In this document: positions 1-10,500 of the stretch, piece after piece
How positions within the stretch are numbered: position 1 is the stretch's first letter
How the letters are laid out: each line of letters opens with the position of its first letter
Assembly (NCBI RefSeq): GCF_020035535.1
Contig: NZ_CP083349.1
Span: 1,488,001-1,552,000, forward strand
Source of the DNA: Ensifer adhaerens
GTDB lineage: Bacteria; Pseudomonadota; Alphaproteobacteria; Rhizobiales; Rhizobiaceae
DNA length: 64,000 nucleotides
Reading direction: 5' to 3'
Position numbers and translations under genes: made by a program
Notes under the pieces: generated by a model
What the model saw: only the letters and a program-made list of their open reading frames with translations
Databases searched by the model: none
Told to the model about the DNA's origin: nothing

Positions 1-117
1 GCAATATCTTGGCGGTACCACCGCGCCGAATCGAGCGTGATTTTGTACTTGAGCCGATTTCGATTTAAGGAATTGTGCGAGGGGCTTCAGCCTCGGAAAG
101 ACCAAGGAGAGTATTGT

Positions 118-1488
118 ATGGAACGCACGTGCCTGGCCATCATTCTGGCTGCGGGTGAAAGCACGCGGATGAAATCGTCCATGTCGAAGGTGCTGCATCC
201 GGTTGCCGGCCGGCCTATGATCGCGCATGTCGTTCAGGCGCTAGCGAGCGCCGCGATCTCCGATATCGCCCTGGTGGTTGGTCGCGATGCGGAATCGGTT
301 TCGGCGGCTGCCGATGTCGGCGGTGTTTCGGTTTCTTCCTATCTGCAGAAGGAACGGCTGGGTACGGGGCATGCGGTGCTCGCCGCGCGTGACGCCATTG
401 CAAAAGGCTATGACGACATTCTCGTCGTCTTCGGCGACACGCCACTGATCACGCCAGAGCCGCTCAAGGCGGCCCGTGACGGCCTTACCGCCGGCAACGA
501 CGTGGTGGTGATCGGCTTCGAGGCGGCGGATCCGAGCGGCTATGGCCGTCTGATCGTCAAGGATGGTGCCTTGCTCGCCATCCGCGAGCACAAGGATGCG
601 ACCGAAGAAGAGCGCCGCATCACCTATTGCAACGGCGGGCTGATGGCGATCGACGGTCGCAAGGCGCTCGATCTGCTCGGCCGTATCGGCAACGCCAACG
701 TCAAGGGCGAGTACTACCTGACCGACCTCGTCGAGATCGTGCGCGAAATCGGCGGCCGGGCGATCGCCGTCGAGGCCCCCGAAGAAGAATTGACCGGCTG
801 CAACACGCGCGCGGAGCTCGCCTTCATCGAGCGGCTCTGGCAGCAGCGCCGGCGCCACGAACTGATGCTGTCGGGCGTATCGATGATTGCGCCGGAAACG
901 GTGTTCCTCGCCTGGGACACGGTGCTCGGGCAGGACGTGCTGATCGAGCCGAATGTCGTTTTCGGCCCCGGCGCGCGGGTGGAGAGCGGCGCGATCATTC
1001 ATGCCTTCTCGCATGTCGAGGGTGCGACGGTCCGGGCAGGGGCGACGGTTGGTCCGTTCGCGCGACTGCGTCCGGGCGCAGATCTCGGCGAAAAGTCCAA
1101 GGTCGGCAATTTCTGCGAGGTCAAGAAAGCGGAGATCGGCGCTGGCGCCAAGGTCAACCACCTGACCTATATCGGCGATGCTTTCGTCGGCGCAGGTTCC
1201 AACATCGGTGCAGGTACGATCACCTGCAACTATGACGGCGTGAACAAGCACGAGACCAGGATCGGCGAAAATGCCTTCATCGGCTCGAATTCGTCGCTGG
1301 TTGCACCGGTGGCGATCGGGGACGGCGCCCTGGTTGCCTCGGGCAGCGTGATCACGGAGGATGTTCCGGCGGATGCCGTCGCTTTCGGCCGTGCGCGCCA
1401 GGAGATCAAGCCGGGTCGGGCACGACTGCTGCGTGAGCGCTACCAGGCGGTGAAGGCGGCCAAGAAGGCTGCGAAGGCTGCGGAATAG
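118..1488 (+). CDS. glmU: Bifunctional UDP-N-acetylglucosamine pyrophosphorylase / glucosamine-1-phosphate N-acetyltransferase
   Basis: GlmU makes UDP-GlcNAc for peptidoglycan and lipopolysaccharide in the cytoplasm: it acetylates glucosamine-1-P and then transfers UMP. The 456-residue product has the nucleotidyltransferase signature [11 protein letters not shown] near residues 10-20. Its C-terminal half is a run of hexapeptide repeats (for example [12 protein letters not shown] and [16 protein letters not shown]) forming the left-handed beta-helix acetyltransferase. The length is normal for the family. The ATG is chosen because AAGGAG lies 7-8 nt upstream; the open frame extends upstream, but that stretch is not GlmU-like. 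glmS follows about 250 bp downstream, so the two amino-sugar steps are neighbours. Confidence 0.97.
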   Translation: MERTCLAIILAAGESTRMKSSMSKVLHPVAGRPMIAHVVQALASAAISDIALVVGRDAESVSAAADVGGVSVSSYLQKERLGTGHAVLAARDAIAKGYDDILVVFGDTPLITPEPLKAARDGLTAGNDVVVIGFEAADPSGYGRLIVKDGALLAIREHKDATEEERRITYCNGGLMAIDGRKALDLLGRIGNANVKGEYYLTDLVEIVREIGGRAIAVEAPEEELTGCNTRAELAFIERLWQQRRRHELMLSGVSMIAPETVFLAWDTVLGQDVLIEPNVVFGPGARVESGAIIHAFSHVEGATVRAGATVGPFARLRPGADLGEKSKVGNFCEVKKAEIGAGAKVNHLTYIGDAFVGAGSNIGAGTITCNYDGVNKHETRIGENAFIGSNSSLVAPVAIGDGALVASGSVITEDVPADAVAFGRARQEIKPGRARLLRERYQAVKAAKKAAKAAE

Positions 1489-1735
1489 GCCAAGATCGCT
1501 GCGCGTCCTGTGGGACGTGCAAAGGTCGCTGTGGCGCCTGGATCGCTGTCGATTTCTTGCCAGTGTCGGCTGCGATTTTGGGGAAACCTGCAGAGCGTTA
1601 AATACTGAAACCGAAAGTGAAATCGGGGCGGATTGCCTCGCCCGGCAAATGCTTTACCAAGGCAGCGCAAGAGGCGGGAGATCCGCCCCTAGGCTGAGGC
1701 GCCACGACCGGCGCGGGGACAAATCGGAGACGACT

Positions 1736-3562
1736 ATGTGCGGTATTGTTGGCATCGTGGGCAACCAGCCGGTATCGGAGCGACTGGTCGATGCGCTGAA
1801 GCGTCTCGAATACCGCGGCTATGATTCCGCCGGCGTCGCGACCATCACCCGTGGCGCATTGGAGCGCCGGCGCGCCGAGGGCAAGCTCGTCAATCTCGAG
1901 ATCCGGCTTCGCGAACAGCCGCTCGCCGGCACGATCGGCATTGCCCACACGCGTTGGGCGACCCATGGCGCGCCAACCGAGCGCAATGCCCATCCGCATT
2001 TCACCGACGGTGTCGCCGTCGTCCACAACGGCATCATCGAGAACTTCGCCGACCTGAAGGACGAACTGATCGGCAGTGGTGCCAAGTTCGAGACCGAGAC
2101 GGATACCGAGGTCGTTGCTCATCTGCTCTCCAAGTTCCGTCGCGAAGGCCTTGGCCGGCGCGAGGCAATGCACGCGATGCTGAAGCGCGTCACCGGCGCC
2201 TATGCGCTGGCCGTGCTCTACCAGGACGATCCGTCGACGATCATGGCGGCACGCAACGGTCCGCCGCTGGCGATCGGCCATGGCAAGGGCGAGATGTTCC
2301 TCGGCTCCGACGCCATTGCGCTTGCGCCCTTCACCAACGAGATCACCTATCTGATCGACGGTGACTGGGCGGTGATCGGTGCGAACGGTGTGCATATCTT
2401 CGACCTTGACGGCAATGCCGTCGATCGGCCGCGCCAGATCTCTTCGGCCGCCGCCTATATGATCGACAAGGGCAACCACCGGCACTTCATGGAGAAGGAG
2501 ATCTATGAGCAGCCGGAGGTGATTGCCCACGCGCTCAGCCACTACATCGACTTTGCCGGCAACCGCATCAAGGCAGCAGACGGCGCCATCGACTTTGCCA
2601 AGGTGCCGAGCCTTGCGATCTCGGCCTGCGGCACGGCCTATCTCGCCGGTCTCGTCGGCAAGTACTGGTTCGAGCGTTACGCCCGGCTGCCGGTGGAAAT
2701 CGATGTTGCTTCCGAGTTCCGCTATCGCGAAATTCCGCTCTCGCCTGAGGCCGCGGCGCTGTTCATCTCGCAGTCCGGCGAAACGGCCGACACGCTGGCA
2801 TCGCTGCGTTACTGCAAGGAACTCGGCCTGAAGATCGGTGCCGTGGTCAACACGCGCGAATCGACGATCGCCCGCGAGTCCGACGCGGTGTTCCCGATCC
2901 TCGCCGGTCCGGAAATCGGCGTCGCCTCCACCAAGGCGTTCACCTGCCAGCTCGCAGTTCTCGCGTCGCTGGCAATCGGTGCCGGCCGTGCCCGTGGTAC
3001 CGTGAGTGCCGAGGAAGAGCGTGTCCTGGTGCGGCATCTCGCCGAAATGCCGCGCATCATGGGCCAGGTGCTGAACGCCATCCAGCCCGTGATCGAGCTG
3101 TTGTCGCGCGAGCTTTCGAAATGCCGCGACGTGCTCTATCTCGGCCGCGGCACCAGCTTCCCGCTGGCGATGGAAGGCGCGCTGAAGCTCAAGGAAATCT
3201 CCTACATCCACGCCGAAGGCTACGCCGCCGGTGAGCTGAAGCACGGGCCGATCGCGCTCATCGACGAGAACATGCCGGTCATCGTCATCGCGCCGCACGA
3301 TCGCTTCTATGAGAAGACGGTGTCCAACATGCAGGAAGTGGCGGCTCGTGGCGGCCGTATCATTCTCATCACCGACGAGAAGGGGGCTGCGGCCTCCAAG
3401 CTCGAAACCATGGCGACGATCGTGCTGCCGAATGTCGACGAAATCATCGCCCCGATGATCTTCTCGCTGCCGATCCAGTTGCTTGCCTATTACACGGCGG
3501 TGTTCATGGGCACCGACGTCGACCAGCCCCGCAATCTCGCCAAATCGGTGACCGTCGAATGA
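1736..3562 (+). CDS. glmS: Glutamine--fructose-6-phosphate aminotransferase (isomerizing)
   Basis: GlmS converts fructose-6-P and glutamine to glucosamine-6-P, the entry step of the pathway that GlmU completes. The 608-residue product begins MCGIVGIVG, putting the catalytic Cys at position 2 of the glutaminase domain. Two SIS domains follow (SACGTAYLAG and SQSGETADTLASL, then LGRGTSFPLA and EGYAAGELKHGP), and it ends in the typical KSVTVE tail. The frame is open further upstream, but the Cys2 rule fixes the start. Its stop overlaps the next gene's start (ATGA), so the acetyltransferase behind it is probably translationally coupled. Confidence 0.97.
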   Translation: MCGIVGIVGNQPVSERLVDALKRLEYRGYDSAGVATITRGALERRRAEGKLVNLEIRLREQPLAGTIGIAHTRWATHGAPTERNAHPHFTDGVAVVHNGIIENFADLKDELIGSGAKFETETDTEVVAHLLSKFRREGLGRREAMHAMLKRVTGAYALAVLYQDDPSTIMAARNGPPLAIGHGKGEMFLGSDAIALAPFTNEITYLIDGDWAVIGANGVHIFDLDGNAVDRPRQISSAAAYMIDKGNHRHFMEKEIYEQPEVIAHALSHYIDFAGNRIKAADGAIDFAKVPSLAISACGTAYLAGLVGKYWFERYARLPVEIDVASEFRYREIPLSPEAAALFISQSGETADTLASLRYCKELGLKIGAVVNTRESTIARESDAVFPILAGPEIGVASTKAFTCQLAVLASLAIGAGRARGTVSAEEERVLVRHLAEMPRIMGQVLNAIQPVIELLSRELSKCRDVLYLGRGTSFPLAMEGALKLKEISYIHAEGYAAGELKHGPIALIDENMPVIVIAPHDRFYEKTVSNMQEVAARGGRIILITDEKGAAASKLETMATIVLPNVDEIIAPMIFSLPIQLLAYYTAVFMGTDVDQPRNLAKSVTVE

Positions 3563-4059
3563 TCTACGTCCGGCATGAGCGTCAGGGAGACGAGAATGCG
3601 ATCCGCGACGTCACCGCGGCCGCCTTCGAAGGGCATCCGCACAGCGACCAGAGCGAGCCTTTGATCATCGAGCGACTGCGCGAGGCTGGTGCGCTGAGCG
3701 TGTCGCTGGTTGCCGAGATGAACGACGAGATTGTCGGACACATCGCCTTTTCGCCCGTCACCCTCACGCCGGCAGAAACCGGCTGGTTCGGGCTCGGACC
3801 GGTCTCGGTGAAACCTGACGTTCAGGCGCAAGGCATCGGTAGGCAGCTGGTCCTTGAGGGGCTCGAATGGCTGCGGGCCGAAGGGGCAGCCGGCTGCGTC
3901 GTCGTCGGTGATCCCGCCTATTATCAAAAGTTCGGTTTCCGCAACGAATCGGCTCTTGTATTCGCCGGTTGTGCGCCGCAATATTTCATGGCGCTGGCTC
4001 TTTCCGGCGCGATGGCGGCGGGCACCGTCGCTTATCATCCTGCCTTCGGCGTCGAGTGA
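3559..4059 (+). CDS. GNAT-family N-acetyltransferase (YhbS-like)
   Basis: This 166-residue protein has the GNAT fold. The acetyl-CoA-binding segment VKPDVQAQGIGRQLV (a Q-x-x-G-I-G loop) lies about residues 90-105 and is followed by the GCVVVGDPAYYQKFGF block seen in YhbS-type enzymes. The start codon overlaps the glmS stop by four bases, implying co-translation with glmS. The substrate cannot be told from sequence. The link to amino-sugar metabolism is positional only and could be incidental. Confidence 0.85.
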   Translation: MIYVRHERQGDENAIRDVTAAAFEGHPHSDQSEPLIIERLREAGALSVSLVAEMNDEIVGHIAFSPVTLTPAETGWFGLGPVSVKPDVQAQGIGRQLVLEGLEWLRAEGAAGCVVVGDPAYYQKFGFRNESALVFAGCAPQYFMALALSGAMAAGTVAYHPAFGVE

Positions 4060-4078
4060 GGTTGAGACGGAAGAAAGC

Positions 4079-4768
4079 ATGACGGAACATTCAAAACGCA
4101 GCTACATCGCGACGCGGCTGCGCAACTACTTCCTGACCGGCTTGATTATCTGTGCGCCGGTGGCAATCACCGTTTGGCTCGTGCGAACGTTCATCGATTG
4201 GGCCGATGGCTGGGTAAAGCCGTATCTTCCAAACTTCTATAATCCGGACACCTATTCACCCGTTGCTATTCCTGGCTTCGGTCTGCTTGTCGCCATTTTC
4301 GTGATCACCTTCGTCGGCTTCATGACCGCAAACCTCGTCGGTCGGTCGATCGTGAATCTCGCCGAATCCCTCGTCAACCGGACGCCGCTCGTCCGCACGA
4401 TCTACAAATCCACCAAGCAGATCTTCCAGACGGTGCTGCAGGAGCAATCGTCCTCCTTCAAGAAGGCCGGACTGATCGAGTATCCGAGCCCGGGGATCTG
4501 GTCTTTGGTGTTCATTGCAACGGATGTGAAGGGCGAGATCGCCTCGAAGTTCGATGAACGTGGCATGGACATGGTGGCTGTCTTCCTGCCGCCGACCCCG
4601 ATCCCGACAGCGGGATTTTTGCTGTTTATCCCGCGTGAAAAGATCATTCCGCTCGAGATGAGCGCGGAGGATGCGGCCAAGCTGCTGATATCAGGCGGTC
4701 TCGTGACGCCCGACCACAAGCCGCTCGCCAATGCACCATTAAAGATTGGCCAGCAGAAGACTGCCTGA
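4079..4768 (+). CDS. DUF502-family inner-membrane protein
   Basis: The 229-residue product has two clear hydrophobic spans, about residues 17-38 (YFLTGLIICAPVAITVW) and 63-90 (IPGFGLLVAIFVITFVGFM). Between and after them come the family landmarks LVNRTPLVRTIYKSTKQ and FLPPTPIPTAGFLLFIP, which are characteristic of DUF502 proteins. The family has no well-established function; members are predicted membrane proteins widespread in proteobacteria. The ATG lies after GGAAGAAAGC. It follows the GNAT gene by about 20 bp in the same direction and ends convergently with recG. Confidence 0.88.
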   Translation: MTEHSKRSYIATRLRNYFLTGLIICAPVAITVWLVRTFIDWADGWVKPYLPNFYNPDTYSPVAIPGFGLLVAIFVITFVGFMTANLVGRSIVNLAESLVNRTPLVRTIYKSTKQIFQTVLQEQSSSFKKAGLIEYPSPGIWSLVFIATDVKGEIASKFDERGMDMVAVFLPPTPIPTAGFLLFIPREKIIPLEMSAEDAAKLLISGGLVTPDHKPLANAPLKIGQQKTA

Positions 4769-4819
4769 CACCGAGGCGTACCCTCGAATGCAAGCCGCTG
4801 CAGATATCCTGGGAAACGT

Positions 4820-6925
4820 CTAGCCGGCGCGCAGGAAGCGGATCGCTTCGTCGCGCCGGTAGAGATAGAGCAGCGTCCGGAGCGCTTCACCGCGTTCCGA
4901 CGTCAGGTCCGGATCCCTCTCGATTACGTAGGCGGCGTCCTTCCGGGCGATTTCCAGGAGGTCACCATGCGCTTCCAGGCTGGCTATGCGGAAGCCTGGC
5001 GTGCCGGACTGGCGTGTCCCGAGCAACTCGCCTTCACCGCGCAGTTTCAGGTCTTCCTCGGCAATCATAAAGCCGTCCTCGCTGTCGCGCAGGATCGAAA
5101 GCCGTGATCGGCCATTTTCGCTGAGCGGTCCCTTGTAGAGCAGAATGCAGGTCGACGCCTCGTCGCCCCGGCCGACCCGTCCACGCAACTGGTGAAGCTG
5201 GGCAAGACCGAAGCGTTCCGCATGCTCGATCACCATGATTGTCGCGTCCGGCACGTCGACGCCGACTTCGACGACGGTGGTGGCGACCAGCAACCGGATC
5301 TCGCCGTTCTTGAAGGCGAGCATGACGGCATCTTTCTCGGCTCCGTTCATCCGGCCATGCACGAGGCCGACATTGTTGCCGAAGCGCTTGGCGAGGCCCT
5401 CGTATCTTTCTTCGGCGGACATGACGTCGACAGCCTCCGACTCCTCGACGAGCGGACAGATCCAGTAGGCTTTCTTGCCTTCGCGAAGCGCCGCGTCCAG
5501 TCGATCGACGATGTCGTCCGTACGCTCGGTCGGGATCGTCACGGTTTGGATCGGCTTCCGGCCCGCTGGCTTCTCCGTCAGCTTCGAAACGTCCATGTCG
5601 CCGAAGGCCGCGAGCACCAGCGTGCGCGGGATGGGCGTCGCCGTCATCACGAGCATATGCGGGGAGATCCCTTTGGCGGTCAGACGCAGGCGTTGGTGAA
5701 CGCCGAAGCGATGCTGTTCGTCCACGACCGCCAGCGTCAATTCCTTGTAGTTCACCGTGTCCTGGAAGAGCGCATGGGTGCCGATCACCATCCGCGTTTC
5801 GCCGGATGCTATGCGGTCGACGATGGCGTCGCGCTCCTTGCCTTTCGTGCGACCGGTCAAGACGTCGATCGTGATGCCGGCAGGGGCCGCCATCCTGGCC
5901 AGGGTAGCGTGGTGCTGGCGGGCGAGGATTTCCGTGGGCGCCATCAGCACGGCCTGGCCGCCGGATTCTACGGCGGCGAGCATCGACATCAGCGCCACCA
6001 TCGTCTTGCCGGAGCCGACGTCGCCTTGGAGCAGCCGCAGCATGCGTTCGGTGCCAGACATATCCTTGAGAATGTCGGCAATTGCCGTGGATTGGCTTGC
6101 TGTCAGCGAAAAGGGAAGCGCGTCGATGACCGGCCGGGAGAGCACACCGGTGGCGTGAACTGGCGTTCCCGCAACCTTGCGCAGCCGCTGCCGCACGAGT
6201 GCCAGCGACAGCTGACCGGCGAGAAACTCGTCATAGGCCAGGCGGCGGCGCGCGGGCGCCTGCGGATCTATATCCGTCGCGTCACGGGGATCGTGCATCG
6301 CCCGGAAGCTGTCGGCCGCGCTGCTGAAACCTTGTTTGGTGAGCAGTGCGTCGTCCACCCATTCCGGCATTTCCGGAACGCGCGCGACGGCCGCCTCGAT
6401 CGACTTGCGCAATGTCCTGGGCGAAAGCCCGGCGGTGAGGCCATAGACCGGCTCGACCAGCGGCAGGTTTTCCGCCTCGCTTGCCCGAACCGCGTAGTCC
6501 GGATGGACCATGGACGGCCGTCCATTGAACCAGTCGACCTTGCCGCTGACGATCACCGTCTCATCAACCGGAAGCGACTTTTCCAGCCAGTTTCCCTTGA
6601 CCCGGAAATAGGTGAGCGCCAGCTCGCCGGTCTCGTCATGCAGGAATACGCGGTAGGGCAGATTGGGTTTGCCGCGCGGCGGCGGCTGGTGGCGATCGAC
6701 CCGGCCGGTAATCGTGACGATCACCCCTTGCGGGGCGTGAGCAATGCCTGGTTGCTGGCGGCGGTCGATCAGCGAATGCGGCGCATGGAAGACGAGATCG
6801 ACGACGCGGCAGTCGTCGATCGCTTCACGGCCGAGCAGTTTGGCATAAAGTTCACCGATCTTCGGGCCGATGCCTGGAAGCGTGTCGAGCGGTGAGAAGA
6901 GCGGGTCGAGCAGGGCGGGGCGCAT
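4820..6925 (-). CDS. recG: ATP-dependent DNA helicase RecG
   Basis: RecG remodels stalled replication forks and branch-migrates Holliday junctions. The 701-residue product has the N-terminal wedge/OB region (IVTITGRVDRHQPP and the following strands). The superfamily 2 core follows, with Walker A GDVGSGKT, motif II DEQH in VVDEQHRFG, motif III TATPIPRTL and motif VI QLRGRVGRG, then the C-terminal TRG region (GTRQSGTPGFRIAS). Length is typical of alphaproteobacterial RecG. It is divergent from sdhE-mfd, so two transcription-coupled or fork-repair helicases flank one intergenic region. Confidence 0.97.
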   Translation of the reverse strand: MRPALLDPLFSPLDTLPGIGPKIGELYAKLLGREAIDDCRVVDLVFHAPHSLIDRRQQPGIAHAPQGVIVTITGRVDRHQPPPRGKPNLPYRVFLHDETGELALTYFRVKGNWLEKSLPVDETVIVSGKVDWFNGRPSMVHPDYAVRASEAENLPLVEPVYGLTAGLSPRTLRKSIEAAVARVPEMPEWVDDALLTKQGFSSAADSFRAMHDPRDATDIDPQAPARRRLAYDEFLAGQLSLALVRQRLRKVAGTPVHATGVLSRPVIDALPFSLTASQSTAIADILKDMSGTERMLRLLQGDVGSGKTMVALMSMLAAVESGGQAVLMAPTEILARQHHATLARMAAPAGITIDVLTGRTKGKERDAIVDRIASGETRMVIGTHALFQDTVNYKELTLAVVDEQHRFGVHQRLRLTAKGISPHMLVMTATPIPRTLVLAAFGDMDVSKLTEKPAGRKPIQTVTIPTERTDDIVDRLDAALREGKKAYWICPLVEESEAVDVMSAEERYEGLAKRFGNNVGLVHGRMNGAEKDAVMLAFKNGEIRLLVATTVVEVGVDVPDATIMVIEHAERFGLAQLHQLRGRVGRGDEASTCILLYKGPLSENGRSRLSILRDSEDGFMIAEEDLKLRGEGELLGTRQSGTPGFRIASLEAHGDLLEIARKDAAYVIERDPDLTSERGEALRTLLYLYRRDEAIRFLRAG

Positions 6926-7252
6926 GGCGATGAAATTGCGATGATAAATCGGGCTTTGGCAAGGCTGACAATCACCTATTCAGCGTTTATAGAGCGCTGT
7001 GACGACAAACCGTAGCCTAGAGCGTCCCGCGTTCAAGTGATATCACCGGAGGCGACAAGTTGCTCTGGAAACAAGGTGCTAGAGCATTTTCGCGTGATCG
7101 TTCGAACGCGCGGTGCTCTCCTGCATGTCTTCTTTCTCCTTGGATCAATCCGATTTAAGGACAAAACCATGCAGCAACTTAAAGTGCTACAGCGACTTTC
7201 GTGCGCCTGGGAAGGTGCGCGGCGCAGTAGCAGGCGGCAGGAAGGAATTCCC
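6926..7252. other. Intergenic region between recG and sdhE
   Basis: No convincing gene lies here. It must hold the divergent promoters of recG and of sdhE-mfd. Its right third carries a hairpin element, listed separately. The segment around 7081-7105 (agagcattttcgcgtgatcg) resembles AT-poor spacer boxes common in rhizobial intergenic DNA, but I could not align it to a second copy inside this window. Confidence 0.5.
7186..7231 (+). repeat. Intergenic hairpin element, possibly a repeated rhizobial element
   Basis: The arms GCTAC...GTAGC and GCG...CGC enclose an 8-bp inner stem (GTGCGCCT with AGGTGCGC, two G-T wobbles, GGGA loop). It sits 21 bp before the sdhE start, in the 5' leader if transcribed from upstream. 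The preceding bases (accatgcagcaacttaaagtg) are, from memory, similar to a stretch that recurs between genes in rhizobia; that is not verified here. It could act as an RNA structure in the sdhE-mfd leader or simply be a repeat remnant. Confidence 0.45.
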
Positions 7253-7558
7253 ATGACTGGCATTTCACGTACCAGCGCCGATCTTGATCCGCGTCGACGG
7301 CGGATCCTTTTCCGCGCCTGGCATCGCGGCATCCGCGAGATGGACCTGATTCTCGGGCAGTTTGCAGAGGCCGAGCTTTCGCTGCTTTCCGATGCGGACC
7401 TCGATGAACTCGAGACGATCATGCGCGAAGAGGACAATGATCTCGTCAGGTGGATCACTGGCGAACAGCCGGTGCCGCCCCAATATCAGACGTCGATGTT
7501 CGAGCGGATTGCCGCCTATCGTCCCGATTTCGAGAAGCTTCCCGAAGAGATAAAGTAA
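7253..7558 (+). CDS. sdhE: Succinate dehydrogenase flavinylation factor SdhE (DUF339)
   Basis: SdhE promotes covalent FAD attachment to the SdhA flavoprotein of succinate dehydrogenase. The 101-residue product carries the diagnostic RGIREMD segment (the RGxxE motif), followed by acidic helices (LSDADLDELETIMREEDNDL) and W(I)TG. The upstream in-frame stretch is not SdhE-like. The ATG has AGGAAGGAATTCCC just before it. It is followed by mfd after only three bases, so the two are almost certainly one transcript. This pairing is common in alphaproteobacteria and does not imply a shared function. Confidence 0.93.
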   Translation: MTGISRTSADLDPRRRRILFRAWHRGIREMDLILGQFAEAELSLLSDADLDELETIMREEDNDLVRWITGEQPVPPQYQTSMFERIAAYRPDFEKLPEEIK

Positions 7559-7561
7559 CCG

Positions 7562-10500
7562 ATGATGCTGGCTGGCCTTGATCCGAAGAAAATTGTCGAA
7601 GCGCAGCGGGAGATCACGATCGGGCCGGTTCCCTCCGGTGCCGAGGCACTGGTTCTCGCCGAACTTGCGCGTGCCGGTCAGCCGGTTGCCTATATTCTGT
7701 CGGATGGTCAACGGATAGCGGATCTTGAGCAGGTCCTCGGCTTCGTCGCGCCGGATATTCCGGTGCTGACGCTGCCGGGCTGGGACTGCCTTCCCTATGA
7801 CCGCGTATCGCCGAGCGCCGACACGTCTGCGCGTCGCCTCGCAGCACTGAGCGCACTCATCGCACACAAGAAGAAGCCGCATGCAGCGATCGTGCTGGTG
7901 ACCGTCAACGCTGCCCTGCAGAAAATCTCGCCTCAGGATGTGATCGAGAGCCTGGCGTTTTCGGCCCGTCCGGGCAATCAGGTACGCATGGATGACATCG
8001 CGATGCGGCTCGAGCGCAACGGCTTCGAGCGGGTCGCGACCGTGCGTGAGGTCGGCGAATACGCGGTGCGCGGCGGCATCCTGGATGTCTTCGTGCCCGG
8101 CAGCGGCGAGCCTCTGCGTCTTGATTTCTTCGGCGATACGCTCGAGACCATCCGCTCCTTCGATCCCGCAAGCCAGCGCACGACGGGCCAGGTCCGCTCG
8201 CTCGATCTCAACCCGATGAGCGAGGTGTCGCTGACGCCGGAGACGATCAGCCACTTCCGCAAGCAGTATCTGTCGCTGTTCGGTGCGACGAACCGCGACG
8301 ATGCGCTTTACCAGGCGGTTTCCGAAGGGCGGCGTTACGCCGGCATGGAGCATTGGCTGCCGCTCTTCTTTGACGGGTTGGAAACGGTATTTGATTATCT
8401 CGATGGTTTCCGCATTGTCACCGATCACCTGGCGCGCGAGGCAGCCGCAGAGCGCTCGAAACTCATTCTCGATTATTACGACGCCCGCCTGGCATCGGCC
8501 TCTCCCGGCAAGACGCAGACCACCCAGGGCACGCCCTATAAGCCGGTCCCGCCGGAACTGCTCTACCTGAACTCGCAAGACTTCAACGCTGTGCTCACCT
8601 CGCGCGATGCCATTCGTTTGTCACCGTTCAACGAGCATGAAGGCGAAGCGCGGCAGGTGATCTCGGTCGATGCGCGTCAAGGGATGCGCTGGGCAAAGTC
8701 GGCCGGCGAGGGGGAGACGGACAGCGAACGCGTCAACGTCTTCGATCAGGCGGTCAAGTACATAGCCGAGCGGCGTTCAAAGGGCGCCAAGGTGATAATC
8801 TCGGGCTGGAGCGAAGGGTCGCTGGACCGCCTGTTGCAGGTGCTGGTCGAGCACGGACTCGGCAACATCAAGCCGATCAAGGCACTGGCCGAGGTCAAGA
8901 GCCTGAAGCCGGGCGAGGCGGGTGCGACCGTCCTCAGCATCGAGGCCGGTTTCGAGACAGGCGATCTCGTCATAATCGGCGAACAGGATATCCTGGGCGA
9001 CCGCATGGTGCGCCGCTCGAAGCGGCGCAAGCGTGGTGCCGACTTCATCGCCGAGGTGGCAGGCCTCGACGAGGGCAGCTATGTGGTACACGCCGAACAC
9101 GGCATCGGCCGCTTCGTTGGCCTGCGCACCATCGAGGCTGTCGGCGCGCCGCATGATTGCCTCGAACTCGTCTATGCGGAGAACGCCAAACTGTTCCTGC
9201 CGGTCGAAAACATCGAACTCCTGTCGCGCTACGGCGCAGAAGGGACCGATGCAATCCTCGACAAGCTGGGTGGCGTTGCCTGGCAGGCGCGCAAGGCCAA
9301 GCTCAAGAAGCGGCTGCTCGATATGGCGGGCGGTCTCATCCGCATCGCCGCCGAGCGGCACACGCGCCGGGCACCGTCTCTGATCGCTCAGGATGGCGTC
9401 TACGACGAATTTGCTGCTCGCTTCCCCTATGACGAGACCGAAGATCAGCTGAACTCGATCGAGGCCGTACGCGATGATCTCGGCAGTGGCCGGCCGATGG
9501 ATCGCCTTGTTTGTGGCGATGTCGGCTTCGGCAAGACGGAGGTTGCCTTGCGTGCTGCCTTCATCGCGGCCATGAATGGCGTACAGGTTGCCGTCGTCGT
9601 GCCGACGACGCTTTTGGCGCGCCAGCATTTCAAGACCTTCTCCGAGCGCTTCCGTGGGTTGCCGATCCGCATCCAGCAAGCCTCACGTCTCGTCGGTTCC
9701 AAGGAACTGGCGTTGACGAAGAAGGAGGTGGCAGACGGCAAGACGGACGTCGTGGTCGGCACGCATGCACTGCTTGGCACGTCGGTCAACTTCGCCAATC
9801 TCGGCCTGCTGATCATCGACGAGGAGCAGCACTTCGGCGTCAAGCACAAGGAGCGGCTGAAGGAGCTGAAGTCCGACGTGCACGTGCTGACGCTTTCGGC
9901 GACGCCGATCCCGCGCACCTTGCAGCTCGCCTTGACCGGCGTTCGCGAACTATCGCTGATCACGACGCCGCCGGTCGACCGCATGGCGGTGCGCACCTTC
10001 ATCTCGCCCTTCGATGCCCTGGTGATCCGCGAAACACTGATGCGCGAACATTATCGCGGTGGCCAGAGCTTCTATGTCTGTCCGCGCCTGAGCGATCTGT
10101 CGGAAATCCACGATTTCCTGAAATCGGACGTGCCGGAACTGAAGGTCGCGGTTGCGCACGGCCAGATGCCGGCAACCGAGCTCGAAGACATCATGAACGC
10201 CTTCTATGACGGGCGATACGATGTGCTTCTGTCGACGACGATCGTCGAATCCGGTCTGGACGTCCCAACGGCCAATACGCTGATCGTGCACCGTGCCGAT
10301 ATGTTCGGCCTCGCCCAACTCTATCAGCTGCGCGGTCGCGTCGGTCGCTCGAAGGTGCGTGCCTTCGCGCTATTCACCTTGCCGGTCAACAAGACATTGA
10401 CTGGAACGGCCGAGCGCAGGTTGAAGGTGCTTCAGTCGCTCGACACACTCGGTGCCGGCTTCCAGCTTGCCAGCCACGACCTCGATATCCGCGGCGCCGG

